A stretch of 64,000 nucleotides of DNA from Dromiciops gliroides (taxonomy: Eukaryota; Chordata; Mammalia; Microbiotheria; Microbiotheriidae). Below the pieces are notes generated by a model. It saw only the letters and a list, made by a program, of their open reading frames with translations, did not search any database and was not told the DNA's origin. The DNA lies in contig NC_057864.1 of the NCBI RefSeq assembly GCF_019393635.1, forward strand, positions 496,510,716-496,574,715, in the 5' to 3' direction. Positions 1-10,850 of this stretch are shown piece by piece (the first letter of the stretch is position 1; each line of letters begins with the position of its first letter). Position numbers and translations under genes: made by a program.

Positions 1-854
1 ATCAAAATGACTTTCAGTGTCGCCTAGAAGGGCTATCCTGTGAAGGGGGGGGGGTCAGAAACCCCCTGCTTGAAGCTCAGGACGCCATTCCCAGCCCTCA
101 GCACTGCCCCAAAGATAGGGTAGGGAGCCTGCAGGCCTCCTCAGCGAGGAGTGCGAAGAGTCTGTGGTTGTGGGAGGACCCACAACCCAGGATCAGGACC
201 CATGCACCAGGACCCAGCCTGGGAGCCCCCCTTGTCACATTGCCAAAAACACATAATATTACCGACACCTGTGGGAACAACGTGAGTTGCTTCTGGCCTC
301 AGTCAAAGTCATGACATTCCAAACTGTGGGGAGAAGGAGGGAGGGAGGGCTGAGCTGAACTGAACATCAGTTTCTTGCTGAGGAAACTGAGGCACTCATC
401 ACTGTTCATTTCCACTCAACTCAATCGTCCCCTCCCTGATTATGCCAACACCAGGGGGGCCCTCAAAGGGCTTTCTTTCTCAGCAGGGAGGGGCGCTCGT
501 GGTTACAAGACAATGAAACTTGAGGGATGGAACACTAACAGGAGACCAGGGAGGACTCCCCAGAGGAGGCGGTGCTTGAGCGGGTCCTGAGAGGTGGGAA
601 GGACATGGTTAGGTGGGGCCAGGCAGACAGCAGTGAGATGGAGCTAATGTGAACCTGGGCCATTCCAGAGATTGGGGGTGAAGTGGTGGGGGGGCGCACC
701 CCCATGTCTCCACCACTAGGGGAGACAAGGTGGGCCTGCATTAACTCTTCTTGTGAAAACTGTCCTCTTAGACCTCACACCTCTGCAGTCCCCAGCCAGC
801 TTCCTGTGACATCCGTCATCCTCCTCACCCACCTGCCCGACTCTCTCCCTCCAG
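1..854 (+). other. TSPEAR: TSPEAR intron (3' part), upstream of first visible exon
   Basis: Non-coding sequence before the splice acceptor at 853-854. The acceptor is preceded by a pyrimidine-rich run (ctctctccctccag). Upstream TSPEAR exons, encoding the signal peptide, the thrombospondin-type laminin G domain and the first EAR repeats, lie outside the window. I see no gene or recognisable mobile element here. Confidence 0.6.
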
Positions 855-1084
855 GCGACAATCACAACATTGACAGCGTCATCTACAAGTGGAATCCGAG
901 ATCGGGGTTGTTCGAAGCCAACCAGACCGTGGCCACCTCGGGCGCCTACGACTGGGAGTTCTTCACCGTCGGGCCCTACTCATTTTTGGTGGTGGCCAAC
1001 ACATTTAACGGCACATCCACCAAGGTGTTTTCTCACGCCTACGTCTGGCTCCTTGGCTCCTTTCGGCTCTTCCAGTCTTTCTTG
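855..1084 (+). CDS. TSPEAR: TSPEAR coding exon, EAR repeats (fourth from last)
   Basis: TSPEAR is a secreted protein with a laminin G-like domain followed by seven EAR (epitempin) repeats, predicted to form a beta-propeller. Human mutations cause ectodermal dysplasia and tooth agenesis. This exon is 230 nt: two bases finishing a codon, then 76 full codons. It contains IDSVIYKWN, the core [20 protein letters not shown], and [11 protein letters not shown], the typical EAR pattern of a DWE-[FA]F turn, then FLxVAN, then a SxIYxW strand. N-glycosylation sequons NQT and NGT are visible. The donor is TTG|gtaagg at 1085. It ends on a codon boundary, matching the next exon, which starts with a full codon. 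The recalled human protein has near-identical segments ([24 protein letters not shown]), so assignment to TSPEAR rather than an LGI family member is firm. Confidence 0.93.
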
Positions 1085-1931
1085 GTAAGGAGGCAGAAGG
1101 CAGCCTGTCCCACTCCCATGCCCAGGGTCCCCAGGGTAGACTGCACACTTGACCTTGATCGGACCAGAGAGAATCCAGGCATGCCCATCGCTGACCCAGG
1201 AGCTGGCTCTCAGCTTGGAGTGAAATCCCAGGGTGGAGTCCACCTCGGCTTTAGGGGAGGCCTGATGTGTCTGGGCTTCAGCTAGGGCACTTAGATTAGC
1301 TAAGTGTCAAGATAAGCCTTGAGGGGCCAAGGAATCAAACAGTCAGCACTTCCCACACCTCTGGGCTCTCCCAACGTAGAGAGAGCTCAACTGTTGTGCT
1401 TCTTGTCTGCAGTGTACAAGAATCCTTGCTAATGTTCCTTCTTCCTGGGCGGATGGCTGGCCCAATGGGGCACGGCGCTGTGCACCCCAGGGATTCGGCC
1501 CCTGACTGCCGTTGGCTTCACCCTGCTACTTTCCCACTGCCACTGTCTGAGGTGTTTTTTTTTTCTTTTTATGACCTATAGAGACATCAACTAACAAACA
1601 TTTCAATATGCTAAGAACGAGAGAGGGTTCCAGGAGAAACTGAACATCTGTGAGGCAGAATTTTAAAGTAGAAATTAAAGTTAGCGCAGCCATAACAAAG
1701 CTGCCCTGTTCACATCCCCTTCCCACCTTGTTTGCTTCTCTGTATTTTCCAGTGTTTTACTGATGGTCTTCCCCTTACCCCATCTTTCTTTTTTTTAAAC
1801 CCCATCTTTCTAACTGCCCACTCACACCCCGCCCCCTCTAGATAGAAGCCCCGCCTTGTTACCCATCTGTTCAGTCTGTTATGGGGGAATTGTGGGGGAG
1901 TTGGAGTAGGGGTTCTTGGGAATTCCTCTTT

Positions 1932-2119
1932 AAAAAAATGACACCCAGGGGGCAGCTAGGTGGCTCAGTGGATAAAGCACTGGCCCTGGATTCAGGAGTT
2001 CCTGAGTTCAAATCCGGCCTCAGACACTTGACACTTACTGGCTGTGTGACCCTGGGCAAGTCACTTAACCCCCATTGCCCCACAAAAAAAATAAAAAAAC
2101 AACCAAAAAAATGACACCC
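1932..2119 (+). mobile_element. WSINE1/MAR1-type SINE with 15-bp target-site duplication
   Basis: tRNA-derived SINE body at 1947-2104 (ggcagctaggtggctcag, then gagttcaaatccgg, then gcaagtcacttaaccc and an A-rich tail). It is flanked by perfect 15-bp direct repeats, aaaaaaatgacaccc, at 1932-1946 and 2105-2119. The duplicated site spans the edge of an LTR fossil, so the SINE is younger than the LTR. Confidence 0.9.
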
Positions 2120-2564
2120 TCACACACAAATCCAATTAGAATAAAATAATATTTAATTTGGGCGCTAGAGAAAGGAAACCAAGAGAGAAGTCCTTGGACT
2201 TTTTCTCAAGGGGAGAAGGCATGGCACAGAGATGTGGTTCTCTGAGATACCTATCTCCCCAAGCAGGAGGCAGGAAAATACTTTTATAGAGGACGAATGG
2301 TGGTCCGATGGGGTGATCATCTGACTGAGGAAGGTTGCCTTATTGGGGGTGATCACCTGAGGGAGGACCGTCCCCCACTGGTGGTGGCTGGGGGAAGTTG
2401 GGCGAGAGGTGGCTCCGAGCTCTCGAACCATCTCCGTCCCCTTCATGCGACTCAGGCAGCAGTAATGCCTAATGGGCTTATCTCTCTTGCTTCAAGGTGT
2501 GTCTCAGGGAGAAGACCTGTGTCAGCTGGCCAGGTTAAACTTTAATAGTCCTATCCCTGTAACA
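2112..2564 (-). mobile_element. LTR fossil of an endogenous retrovirus-like element
   Basis: Read on the - strand, a unit of about 450 bp begins TGTTACAGGG (2564) and ends GGGTGTCA (2112), the expected TG...CA termini. It has a TATA-like CTATAAAAGT near 2282. No target duplication is visible, so it may be an LTR with residual internal sequence on its low-coordinate side, or an LTR with an altered flank. Family unknown. It predates the adjacent SINE. Confidence 0.5.
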
Positions 2565-2689
2565 AGTGGATGGAACAGATCCAGCCCCTGGCCTCAGGGT
2601 CTCATTCTATACCTGTCACCCCTGCTCTGCCAAGCTCCATCCGAAGTCCCCTGAGGGGTCTGTAGAGCTGAGGGTCTGGTGTCTTTCCC

Positions 2690-4880
2690 AGGTGTTTCCC
2701 CCTGACATGAGTCTGGGCATAATGAAAATTATTCTCCTGGGTCTTCTCATTTCACTATGTATGCATCGCTCACACTTTCCCGTTTCTCTGAATTTATCAC
2801 TTCTCATGGCACCATCACATGCCATTATGTTCCTGTGCCACAGTCTTCTCAGCCACTCCCCAATTGACAGGCATCCACCTTGTTTCCAGTTCTTTGCTAC
2901 AACAACAGAGTTGCTATCAATACTCTTCTACATGTGAAACATTTCCCTCTATCTTTGACCACCTTGCAGTTTATGCCTCCACTGCAAGTATATGTCTGTA
3001 CTGTACATAAAAAAGGTAGGAATAGTTCAGTGACTTTCTGTCTAGAGCCCCAGTAGTCCAGAATGGTCAAGCCAATCCCCAGCTCCGTCAAGAGAGCACC
3101 AGAGGGTTCCCATCTCCCTCCCGACAATTGCTATCTTCCCCCATCATCATCTATGCTAATCTGATGATGAGGTGGCACCTCACAGTTATTTAAATCTTCA
3201 TTTCTTTTGTGGGTGACTTGAAACATTTTTATATGGTTGTTGATAGCTGGGATTTCTTCAGTTGAGAACTGCCTGTTAGCAAACTGGTCCTTTGATCAGT
3301 GGATTTGGAATATTTTTGTATTGATTTTTTAATGTGATCTTTAACAGAGAAATTTACTATTCATTTTCCCCAGTTGTTTCCTTTTTAATTCTAACTGTAT
3401 TTCCTTGGTTTATGCAAAATCTTTTCAATTTTAAGTCATTGAAATTGTTCATTTTATCTTTGATTACTACCTCTGTCTCTCGCTAAGAATTCTTTTCCTA
3501 GTCATAGTTGTAAAAAATATCACCTTTCCTTTTCCTCTTTCACTTTGTTTATGACTATATATATTCCTGCTGAGTTGTTGGATATTTTTAGTAATGTGGA
3601 GAAAGGATAATAATGATTTCTGTGGGTTTATTTTATGGCCTATTAATTTAGTGAAGAGACTATTTCTATTAATTTTGGGATTGAACCTCGAGGATTCCCT
3701 AAATAAACCAATTATCATCTACAAAAATGCTAATTTTGCTTTACCTTTGTCTAGAGTTATTACCTCAATTTCTTTTTCTTGTCTTAATGACATAGATAGA
3801 ATTTCTGGAATTATATTAGATAATACCAGAGACAGTGACCATCATTGCTTTACCCTTGCTCACACTGGAAAGGCTGCTAGTGTTTCTTCACTATAAATAA
3901 TGCTAGTTCTTGATTTTAGATTGAAAGTGTTTACCATCTTAAGAAAAGATCTATTTATTCTTATACTTTCTAGTATCATTTAAAAAAAACAACATTAATG
4001 AGTGGGGGCAGGTAGGTGGCACAGTGGATAAAGCACTGCCCTGGATTCAGGAGGACCTGAGTTCAAATCCAGCCTCAGGCACTTGACACTTACTAGCTGT
4101 GTGACCCTGGGCAAGTCACTTAACACTCATTGACCCACCAAAAAAAACCTCCCCAAAACATTAATGAGTGCTGTACTTTGTCAAAAGCTTTTCTGCATCT
4201 ATTCACGTAATCATGTTATTTTTATTGTTAATATGGTCATAGTAGATAGTTTTCCAAATGTTGAAACAACCTTGCATTCCTGGCATAAATTCCACCCAAA
4301 GTATTTCATTATCTTTTGAATATATTGCTGTAGCCCCTTTGCTAATATTTTATTCAATTTACATGAATATTCATTAGACGTATGAGTCTATAGTTTTCTT
4401 TATTGCTCCTTAGTTTGGGTATTGTGACCACATTTGTTTCATGGAAGGAGACTGGTAGGATTCCTTCTTTCTCTGTTTTTGGCAAACAATACATGTGACA
4501 TTGGCGTTAAATAACCTCTGAATGTTTGGCAAAATTCTCCTGTGAGTCCATTTGGAACATCTCTTTTTCTTTTCTTTGTGAGTTCACTTATGGCTTGTTC
4601 AAATTCTTTTTATGAAATTGGGTTGGGTAAATCTTCTTTTTCTTGTTCTGCAAATCTGGATAGTTCATATATTTTTAATATTCACCCATTTCATTTATCA
4701 GTTTTTTGGCATATAATTGGGCAAAATAGTTCATAACAATTTCCTTTATTTCTTCTTCATTTGTTGTGATCTTTTCTTTTCCTTTTTGTTTTGATTTTAG
4801 TAAGTTGGCTTTGCAGCTATCATTGCATAGGAGATACCAACCATAGACTAAATAGGTGACTGATCCCAGTGAATTTATGT
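2690..4880 (-). mobile_element. L1 LINE remnant, antisense, 5'-truncated
   Basis: The reverse complement carries marsupial L1 ORF2 and 3'-end sequence. Near 2860-2950 it reads as the 'ggaaac...caattggggagtggctga' 3' motif also found at 39600-39640. Near 4740-4800 it encodes KEKITTNEEEIKEI, the stretch before the L1 reverse transcriptase. Frames are heavily broken. A SINE with its own target duplication sits inside (4005-4156). The upper boundary is approximate. Confidence 0.75.
3991..4170 (+). mobile_element. WSINE1/MAR1-type SINE inside L1, 14-bp target duplication
   Basis: SINE body 4005-4156 with the usual head, B box and A-rich tail, flanked by aacattaatgagtg at 3991-4004 and 4157-4170. 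It interrupts the antisense L1, so it was inserted after it. Confidence 0.9.
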
Positions 4881-5082
4881 AACCTAGAAAAATGTTGGTA
4901 GTGAGGGGTGTAGTGGCATTTTTCATGGCTCCTGGAGTCTGTGACCTCGTGGACATGGGTCCCTCCCTCTCTATGCCTTGATGGATATGCTTCAGCAAAT
5001 ATTGTGGCCAGGAGCCTCCCAGAGATGGTCCTCAGACGATGGATACCATATCTGTCCAGGCCCATGGTCAGAGCCTTCCTAG

Positions 5083-5591
5083 TGTGATGTTTAAAATCTT
5101 AATTGTGGTCGCCAAAAATTAAAAGGCTTCAGTACCAGTCTTTGGGCATTAAACATTTATTAGAGCATACAGATATTTACAAAGAGTTCAGAAGGTTATG
5201 AAAAAGAAGTCCTACCTAGCCTAGAGTTCCAGCTTGGTTGGGTTCTTCCTGAAGTCCTCCTCTACAAGCCTGCTTTAATCAGGAACCCCTTCTCAAGCTG
5301 ACTGTGAAAGCTTTTTTATAGTTCTGGAACAGAGGTGATCCTTACACACTGCTTCAAGCTGATTGGTTGGCGTCATCCAAAATCCATTGGCTTTGAAGGT
5401 GTTCTCAAGTTGAGTTCACAGTCTAGTTTCTGAGAACAATACCTTCTTAAGGGCCAGCCAGGTGTGATTACAATCCAATTAACTTGAAGTAGGCTTAATC
5501 AGCAGTCAATCACTCTCACTTGATTCAATCAATCTCAATTAATTTCCAGGTGGGTCTTTGAGTATCTTCTAAATCCCATTATTTCATCACA
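5083..5591 (-). mobile_element. Solo LTR of an endogenous retrovirus
   Basis: A 509-bp unit bounded by the short inverted repeats TGTGATG and CATCACA and flanked on both sides by ctag (5079-5082 and 5592-5595), a 4-bp target duplication as made by many class I endogenous retroviruses. On the - strand it has, in order, CCAAT-type boxes, a TATA-like ACTATAAAAA, and AATAAA followed by a short U5-like end. No internal retroviral sequence is present, so it is the product of recombination between two LTRs. Age cannot be measured without a partner LTR. Confidence 0.8.
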
Positions 5592-6650
5592 CTAGCTAAG
5601 TGTCTTTTCCAGAATTCCAGCTTATCTCTACACTGTGATGATGCATCAGAATAAGACTTGGGGCCGGGGGAGGGGAGGTGGAAGTGGAAGGAGCCGTCCA
5701 GAGAGAAGCCTTTAGTTCATAGACTCTGATGTACCTGACATGTCATGCCTGATGCTCCTAAGGAGTTTGTATTTAAAGGCTAGCCCTGGGTTCCTGATTC
5801 TTAGGCATCCAGCCAAGTGCCTGGGACTCTAGGTGACTTTCTTGGAGCAGACTAAAGCAGAGATTGAGGATCTTTGGTGAGTCCAGAAGCATTTATTAGG
5901 CTCCTATTGTGTGCAAGGCATGGAGGATCCAAAGACAAAAAATGAGATAGCGCCTGCTTGCAGGGAGCTTCTGCTATGTTGAGGGGGGGCCAGTTAAGGT
6001 TACCTTCTGCCCATATGGTTTGTCCTGTGGGGTAACCTCCATATGCGGGTGATGCATCTGCATGTCTGGACACCCCTGAACCAGACTCAGCCACATAGGC
6101 TCGTGACTGCCAATGGGGCTTTTCTTGTGTAAGCAGACCTCAGCAGTCACAGAAGGGGAGAAGGTGCACTCTCTGAGGATGGAGGATGGATTCTTTTGCA
6201 AATGTTTTGGAGGAATTTTCCAATCAACCCACAGGTGTGGACAAGACACCTGAGATGTACCAGGTACTGTGCTTAGCACAGGCACACAAAGAGAGACCAA
6301 CCCTTCCTGGCTCTCAAGGAGCTTGCTTGGGGAGAGTTTGATGGGGAGAGAAACCACAGGCGTCTGCAGCCACGGTGCATCCAAGATACCGCCGGAGGGC
6401 CAAGGCTCCACCTCAGGGTGAGACAGGAAGGGACCCCAGCATGGAGTGAGAGTTCATCACATGATTATCGACTGACTGACTGGTTCCGGCAGAATATAGG
6501 AAATAAAGCCAGAATTTCCAGGAGCCAGGGCCAGTTCGTGAAGAATGCACCATGCCCAGTGAGCCTCATCAATGCTACGAATGACATAGAGGAATGACAT
6601 GGAGCTGTGTCTTTGAATTCCAGCAGGATATTCAGCACAGCCCCCCATAA
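5592..6650. other. Intronic sequence with old dispersed repeat pieces
   Basis: Two weak copies of an unclassified old repeat are seen: 5885-5985 (aagcatttattaggctcct) and about 6230-6340 (caggtactgtgcttagcaca, then a 'ctcaaggagctt' block). Nothing else is recognised. Confidence 0.4.
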
Positions 6651-6689
6651 TGTCTTTATGGATGAGATGGAGAAAGGTGAGCGATTCTG

Positions 6690-6900
6690 GGGTGTGGAGG
6701 AAAGAGAACTGATTTTGGATTCAGAGGGCCTTGGTTAAAATCCTGACCCTGACTTGAACTTCAGGAAATCTCCACCCCCCCCCCCCCCCCCCCCCCCCCG
6801 CCACACACACACACCTCCTGCCCCCACCAGGATCTCCACTTTCTCATCTGTCAGATCAGGGGGCTGGACTCCAGCACTCCATGGGCCCTTTTCCAGCCCT
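6690..6900 (+). mobile_element. MIR-like SINE remnant interrupted by poly-C
   Basis: Degenerate match to the CORE-SINE pattern (ttttggattcagagggcc at the start; ctcatctgtcagatcagggg and a 'ggactccagcactcc' end). A 25-base C run and a CA run (6775-6815) lie in its middle. Confidence 0.55.
6775..6799 (+). repeat. Homopolymer C25
   Basis: Twenty-five uninterrupted C residues followed by a short CA repeat. Runs this long are rare in vertebrate DNA and error-prone in sequencing, so the length is uncertain. Confidence 0.85.
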
Positions 6901-8573
6901 TGTGACTGAAGCGCTCTGGCAGATGGCTTCAGTCTGGAGGGCCGTGCTGGGTCACAGTTTTACACCAGAAAATGTGAATGTGAATGCCAAACCTCAGAGA
7001 AGCCTCCCTCATGCCTGGGAGTCGAGAATCCAGCAGGTCTCAGCAAGCAGGAAGGAGGTCAGCTCAGACACACAAGCAAGGGGGTGCTCAATGGGAAGAA
7101 AGGTGCAGTCCTGCATTCAGGATGACCAAACAGGCCATTGCACGAGCCGGGGCAGGGAAGCCGGAGGCAGGACCAGGGCCAGAGGACAGACAGCAGTGAT
7201 GGGACAGGGGCTGGATCCGGTGGCCTCAGAGGCTGCCCTGGCTCTGTGGGGCCTCCAGACAGGTATCCTGTCAATCACTCAGACCAAGGAGACATGGCAG
7301 GCGAGGCAGGCAGGAAGAGCTGGCCTTTATCTCTTCCTCAAACCCCTGCCCTGTGAAGGGGCTCCTGCTAGGCCCACAATCGACAAGCTTTCATTAAGCT
7401 TCTCGTGCCCAGCCGGAGCCCTGTTCTCCCTGTGGGGGAGGGGCTGAGGCACCGACTCTTTTTCCAACAGAGATGCCCCCCACCCCCGCCCCGGCCCCCA
7501 GCTCCTCTGCTGCTTAGTGCAGCAGGGCTTGGGGGCTCACCTTGGGAGCCTGTCAGGAGGGCGACAATCCCAGCCTGAGCCTGATGTCCTGAAGTCCTGG
7601 GAGGTGGGTGTGCCCTTCCATCACCCTGCAGCAAGGACTCTCCACATCCTTGGGGGTGTGGTAGTGGAGATTCCCTGGGGTGGGGGGCGCCATACTCTGG
7701 GATTTGTTGGGCTCTGATTCTGTAAGTACTGGCCCAGGGGTCAGAAGAGACAGCCTCCCATCAGTCTGTGGAATGTAGCTAATAAGCAGCTATGCCCGCC
7801 CCCGCCCCAGTCAGGTGATTGCATCTGCCCTTATTCTCGTCGCTGCTGCTGGGGCTGGGGCTGCAGCAGATTAATTACTTCTCTCCTGAGGGCACCCCAA
7901 AGGCCAGAGTCACCACCGGTCCCTCGGCCAGAATTCTTTGCTAGGCTGCTGTGTGTCGCAGGGCTGCCGCCACCAATCCTGAAGAAGGGACCAGATGGAT
8001 CCCTCCTGCTCCCTGGGCAGGCGCTCCACAGAGACGAGCATCCGGTGGGTACACTGGGTCATCAGTCTTGTTATTTCTTTAAGGAACGAGCCTTGGAGAC
8101 TCGCCCTTTCTCTGGAAGCATCAAAAGGCCGGCTAAGAAGGTTGTAAAGTCCTGTCATCGGGCAAGCAAACCATTCCATTTTAACAATAGAGCCGGCTCC
8201 CTGGAGTTGGCAGGAGCTCCAGGTGCGGGGAGGAGGGTTTGAATGTCAGGGCAGCCCACAGGATGCATGCCTGGCTTTTGTCCCCGAGCGACAGCTGGGG
8301 CGGGTCTGGTAAGGGAGTGATTGATGAAGTGTGAGGGCACTTGTCAGAGGAACAAGGTGTGTGATGTGACTCAGAGCAGGGTAGGTCTGCTGCAGGAAGG
8401 CCAGGGGCACTTTCATTGGCCATGGGGGAGGCTATTCTGATTTTCTGAGGAGGAAAGTCGGTGTACTGAGAGGAAAGGGGGAAGAATGGTGCCACCCCTC
8501 CTTCAAAGTCTTCCCACATCCTCTGACGCCCCAGAATCTGCTTCATTCAGTGTTCAGGGACCATGGCTCAGGT

Positions 8574-8672
8574 GAATGGATGGATGGATAGATGGAAGAT
8601 GGATGGATGAATGGACAGAGGGATGGAAAATGTTTGGATGGATGGATGGATGGACGGATGGACGGATGGATG
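8574..8672 (+). repeat. GGAT-type tetranucleotide repeat
   Basis: Imperfect GGAT/TGGA array with ggac and gaag variants, directly followed by an old dispersed repeat copy (8675-8780). Confidence 0.85.
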
Positions 8673-9164
8673 GGAAAGCCTTTAATAAGCACCTATTTTG
8701 TCCTGGGTTCCGTGCTAAGTGCTAAGATAGTATGGTGCCTTGAGGAGCTTACATCGTTGTAGGGAGAGACAATGCCCATGTGGGAGGCATGGCCAAGGAG
8801 GGATGCTTTGGTTTGGAAGGTCACAGGGAAGGTGAGTGGAGCCGCGTGGGAGCAGATGCCACCCTCTTCCCAATGGCAATCTGGAGGAGAGGGCAGATTG
8901 GTGAAGAGATAGGGGGGCACCCACGAGGGCCCTGGGGCCCGAGCTGCAGGGCAGAGAATCCTCAGGACAGTTGGGAGAGGACTCCAAATTGTGGTGTGAT
9001 CCGAGCTGAGCTTCCTGTTGGGGTTTGAGGGAATCTAAAATCTCTCGGCTGTCCAGGGATGGTAGAACCCTGTCCACTGTAAGTAGAAGCAGGAGATCGA
9101 ATAGGAGCACCCAGCTGTCCTCCCCCATGCCACCTTCATCAACAGCATCATAGCATTTGTATAG

Positions 9165-9375
9165 CTCCTGATGGTCCACCAAGTACTTTATAATTGTGAT
9201 CTCCTTTCATCCTCCCAACAACCCTGGGAGGGAGGTGCTACTGTGATCCCCATTTTACAGATGAGGAAACTGAGTCAAACAGACATTAAGTGACTTACCC
9301 AGGGTCACACAGCTAGTAAAGGTCTGAGGCCAGATTTGAATTCAGGTCTTCCTGACTCAACCCAGGGCTGTAGTG
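9165..9375 (-). mobile_element. MIR-like SINE remnant
   Basis: Contains cccattttacagatgaggaa, then ttaagtgacttacccagggt, then cagctagta, the reverse-oriented core of MIR/CORE-SINEs, and a Pol III-type head in the complement. Confidence 0.75.
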
Positions 9376-9778
9376 ATAAGATGTCCGTGTAAAGGGAGTA
9401 AGAACCACCCAAGACATTTTCTCTTCCCTTATCCAGTCCATCACTAGGGTGGACCCTCTGGGCTCCCTTCCTGTTTGGGACATTGTGCTTGTGTGTGTGT
9501 GAGGAGACAGGCCCATCTTACCTTACGCTCCAGGGTCTCAGAGCTCACTGTGCCAGACCCTCTGGGCACCTGTAGCAGCCCCTGCTTCTCTGACACTCAC
9601 TAGCCCCCTTCTGAGAGGGGCTGTGGGCCATGCATTGGATGACCCTGGAGCCTTCCAGGAAAGGGGCCTCCCAAGAAGGCTGCCCCGTAGCCCTTCCCAG
9701 CAAGCCCTGGGGATGCTCTCCACCGGCAGCCTGGGGCTAGGGCCCTGGAGGAGGGTGTTAGGGGATGGTGGAGAAGTC

Positions 9779-9892
9779 TCAGGCCTGAGGAGGCCTGAGG
9801 GGGCCTGAGGAGGCCTGAGGGGGCCTGAGGGGTCTGAGGGGGCCTGAGGAAGCCTGAGGAGGCCTGAGGGGGCCTGAGGGGGCCTGAGGAGG
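9779..9892 (+). repeat. 10-bp minisatellite (GGCCTGAGGR)
   Basis: About eleven copies of a 10-bp unit, aggcctgagg/gggcctgagg, with small variants (ggtctgaggg, aagcctgagg). The alternation of two unit types suggests growth by slippage or unequal exchange. Confidence 0.9.
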
Positions 9893-10828
9893 GGAGGCAG
9901 GGGCAGCTTTCAGAGAACAGGGATGAACCAAGGGAATTTCTGGAGTATGAGGGGTTTGGAGGAGGGGGGTTCTGGCTGGTAGTGACATATAAGGGGGGAC
10001 TGTCCCTCCCTGTGTGTGGCTGAGGTCAAGGGGAGCTTAGGAGGGTTTTCCGGAGGGTGTCTGGGTGCTTGTGGAAGTCTTCAAGTCTGAGGGCAGGGCC
10101 TAGAGTAGAGAGGAAGCCCGGCACCCCTGGGAGTGGGGAGAGGACTGCCCCCTAAGGTGTCAGGCCAGAGTAAAGAGTGAGGATACATGAGAGAAGGCCC
10201 TCCGGGCCCTTCCCTCAGAAGGGTGGCCGAGGACGCAGGGTCGGCAGGGGAGGACCCTTGATGGTGAGAAGATGGAGGAAGGGGATGGGCCCCTAAAGCT
10301 GGGAGAGGCTCCTCAGCCTAGGCAGAAGCAGGGCCTTCTTCCCCCACCCCCCAACCTCCCCTACCTCCTTTTCTGAAAACTAGTCCTTTCAAAAGTCAGT
10401 TCCCCAGAGGTGCAGTGAGTGCCTGCCATGTGCACAGCCCGCCTGCCTGACCCACCGAAGCAAGGGAGGCAGCATGACCCCTGTTCTCCCAGCCAGCTGC
10501 CCCTCAATCCTGGGCCAGCAGGAAGCCCCGTGTGTCCCAGACTGTGGTTGGGGGGCCATGGGCACTGCCAGACAAGGGTTGGGGGAGCACAGGAGAAGAA
10601 AGGATCCAGACACACTGACATCCAGGGAGCCTTAAACTTCTGAATAATTGATCGACTTTTGTCTCCTTCCCTAAACCCAATTGCAGAGCAGCCCTGGGAA
10701 AGGGGAAGGTGCGGGGTGTCAGGTGCACCCTTGTGAGGAATGAGCGGCCCATCAGACCTGCCTTGGACTCAGGTGGGGGTGGGGAGGCCCCACAGGCTCC
10801 CCGCTCCAGCTGGCCCTTCACCTGCATT

Positions 10829-10850
10829 CACACACACACACACACACACA
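10829..10850 (+). repeat. CA dinucleotide repeat
   Basis: Run of alternating C and A after gcattca, about 11 units. Confidence 0.8.

Noticed and set aside
683-1285. Reading the TSPEAR exon as a 200-residue uninterrupted gene
   Set aside because: EAR homology is confined to 855-1084 and both ends have good splice sites.
1947-2104. tRNA gene suggested by A/B-box-like motifs
   Set aside because: The motifs belong to the tRNA-derived head of a SINE; no cloverleaf or discriminator region is present.
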